Shown here: piece after piece, positions 13,830-14,051 of the stretch
How positions within the stretch are numbered: position 1 is the first letter of the stretch
Layout: each line of letters opens with the position of its first letter
NCBI GenBank assembly: GCA_021846065.1
Contig: JAJZCP010000016.1
Coordinates: forward strand, 1-14,051
DNA: 14,051 nucleotides
Direction: 5' to 3'
Source of the DNA: Acidobacteriota bacterium
GTDB taxonomy: Bacteria; Acidobacteriota; Terriglobia; Terriglobales; Acidobacteriaceae
Position numbers and translations under genes: made by a program
Notes under the pieces: model-generated
Database searches by the model: none
What the model was told of the DNA's origin: nothing
The model's input: only the letters and a program-made list of their open reading frames with translations

Positions 13830-14051
13830 ATGAAACGCACGCGGTACACCAAGTACAACGGGAATCTGGCCGACGATCTCGACCTTGAGGACCTGATGCA
13901 GGCGCTTTCCGAGCGCCTGCTCGACTCCGGGTACCGCTCGCCCTGGGACCAGTTTGAAGAGATGGACCCGGAGCAGACGCTGGAAGCTCTGCGGGAGGCG
14001 CTGCGCGATGCGCTGGAGTCGGGCGAGCTGTTCGATGAGGCCACCCGGCAG
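13830..14051 (+). CDS. VWA-domain (CoxE/ViaA-like) partner protein, N-terminal fragment cut by the window end
   Basis: ATG 13830 opens a frame that runs 74 codons to the last base without a stop; GGGGAG lies just ahead. The product begins MKRTRYTKYNGNLADDLDLE and continues as acidic, helical sequence (LMQALSERLLDSGY, TLEALREALRDALESGELFD). This resembles the N-terminal region of VWA proteins that accompany MoxR/ChlI-like AAA+ ATPases. The VWA domain with its MIDAS motif (DxSxS) would lie further on and is not visible, so the family call rests on the N-terminal pattern and on position 20 bp behind the AAA+ gene. An unrelated helical protein cannot be excluded. Confidence 0.68.
   Translation, partial: MKRTRYTKYNGNLADDLDLEDLMQALSERLLDSGYRSPWDQFEEMDPEQTLEALREALRDALESGELFDEATRQ

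Noticed and set aside
1..14051. Mobile elements, CRISPR arrays, tRNA or rRNA genes, defence islands
   Set aside because: No transposase, integrase, spaced repeat series, attachment-site duplication or recognisable structural RNA was seen on either strand.

Overview
The window is chromosomal DNA from a GC-rich bacterium and consists mostly of densely packed housekeeping genes. The gene content and protein style suggest a member of the Acidobacteriota (Terriglobia/Acidobacteriaceae type). Pointers are a secreted DUF885 peptidase, GalU, Mfd, and a TPR / Lon-N / AAA+ / VWA series. This placement is inference from protein resemblance, not a search. No tRNA, rRNA, CRISPR array, insertion sequence or phage gene was seen.

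Left, plus strand (1-2066): the C-terminal 39 residues of the rRNA methyltransferase RsmE end at 122. A 182-bp gap with a plausible sigma-70 promoter follows. Then come panB and panC, seven bases apart, which make pantoate and join it to beta-alanine to form pantothenate.

Middle, minus strand (2052-11054): seven genes point left. Read in transcription order they are a hotdog acyl-CoA thioesterase, the Mrp/NBP35-type Fe-S carrier ATPase, Mfd (transcription-repair coupling factor), a secreted DUF885 metallopeptidase, GalU, a BCP-type peroxiredoxin, and a 3-methyladenine DNA glycosylase (Aag/MPG type). Spacing suggests two or three transcripts. Thioesterase-mrp-mfd form one. DUF885 can be read from it but also has a candidate promoter that overlaps the mfd stop codon. 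galU-bcp-aag form another, behind a 129-bp leader with several inverted repeats. The last gene runs tail to tail into panC with a 15-bp overlap.

Right, plus strand (11245-end): a divergent 190-bp intergenic region with palindromes separates the thioesterase from a rightward cluster. The cluster encodes a 108-residue TPR protein, a stand-alone Lon N-terminal-domain protein, a MoxR/ChlI-like AAA+ ATPase with a very strong ribosome binding site, and the start of what looks like its VWA-domain partner, cut off by the window end. The AAA+ protein would often be labelled magnesium chelatase, but no chlorophyll genes are present and its nucleotide-binding motifs are atypical. This cluster is the least explained and most interesting part of the window: an AAA+/VWA machine, possibly with a Lon-type substrate-binding adaptor.
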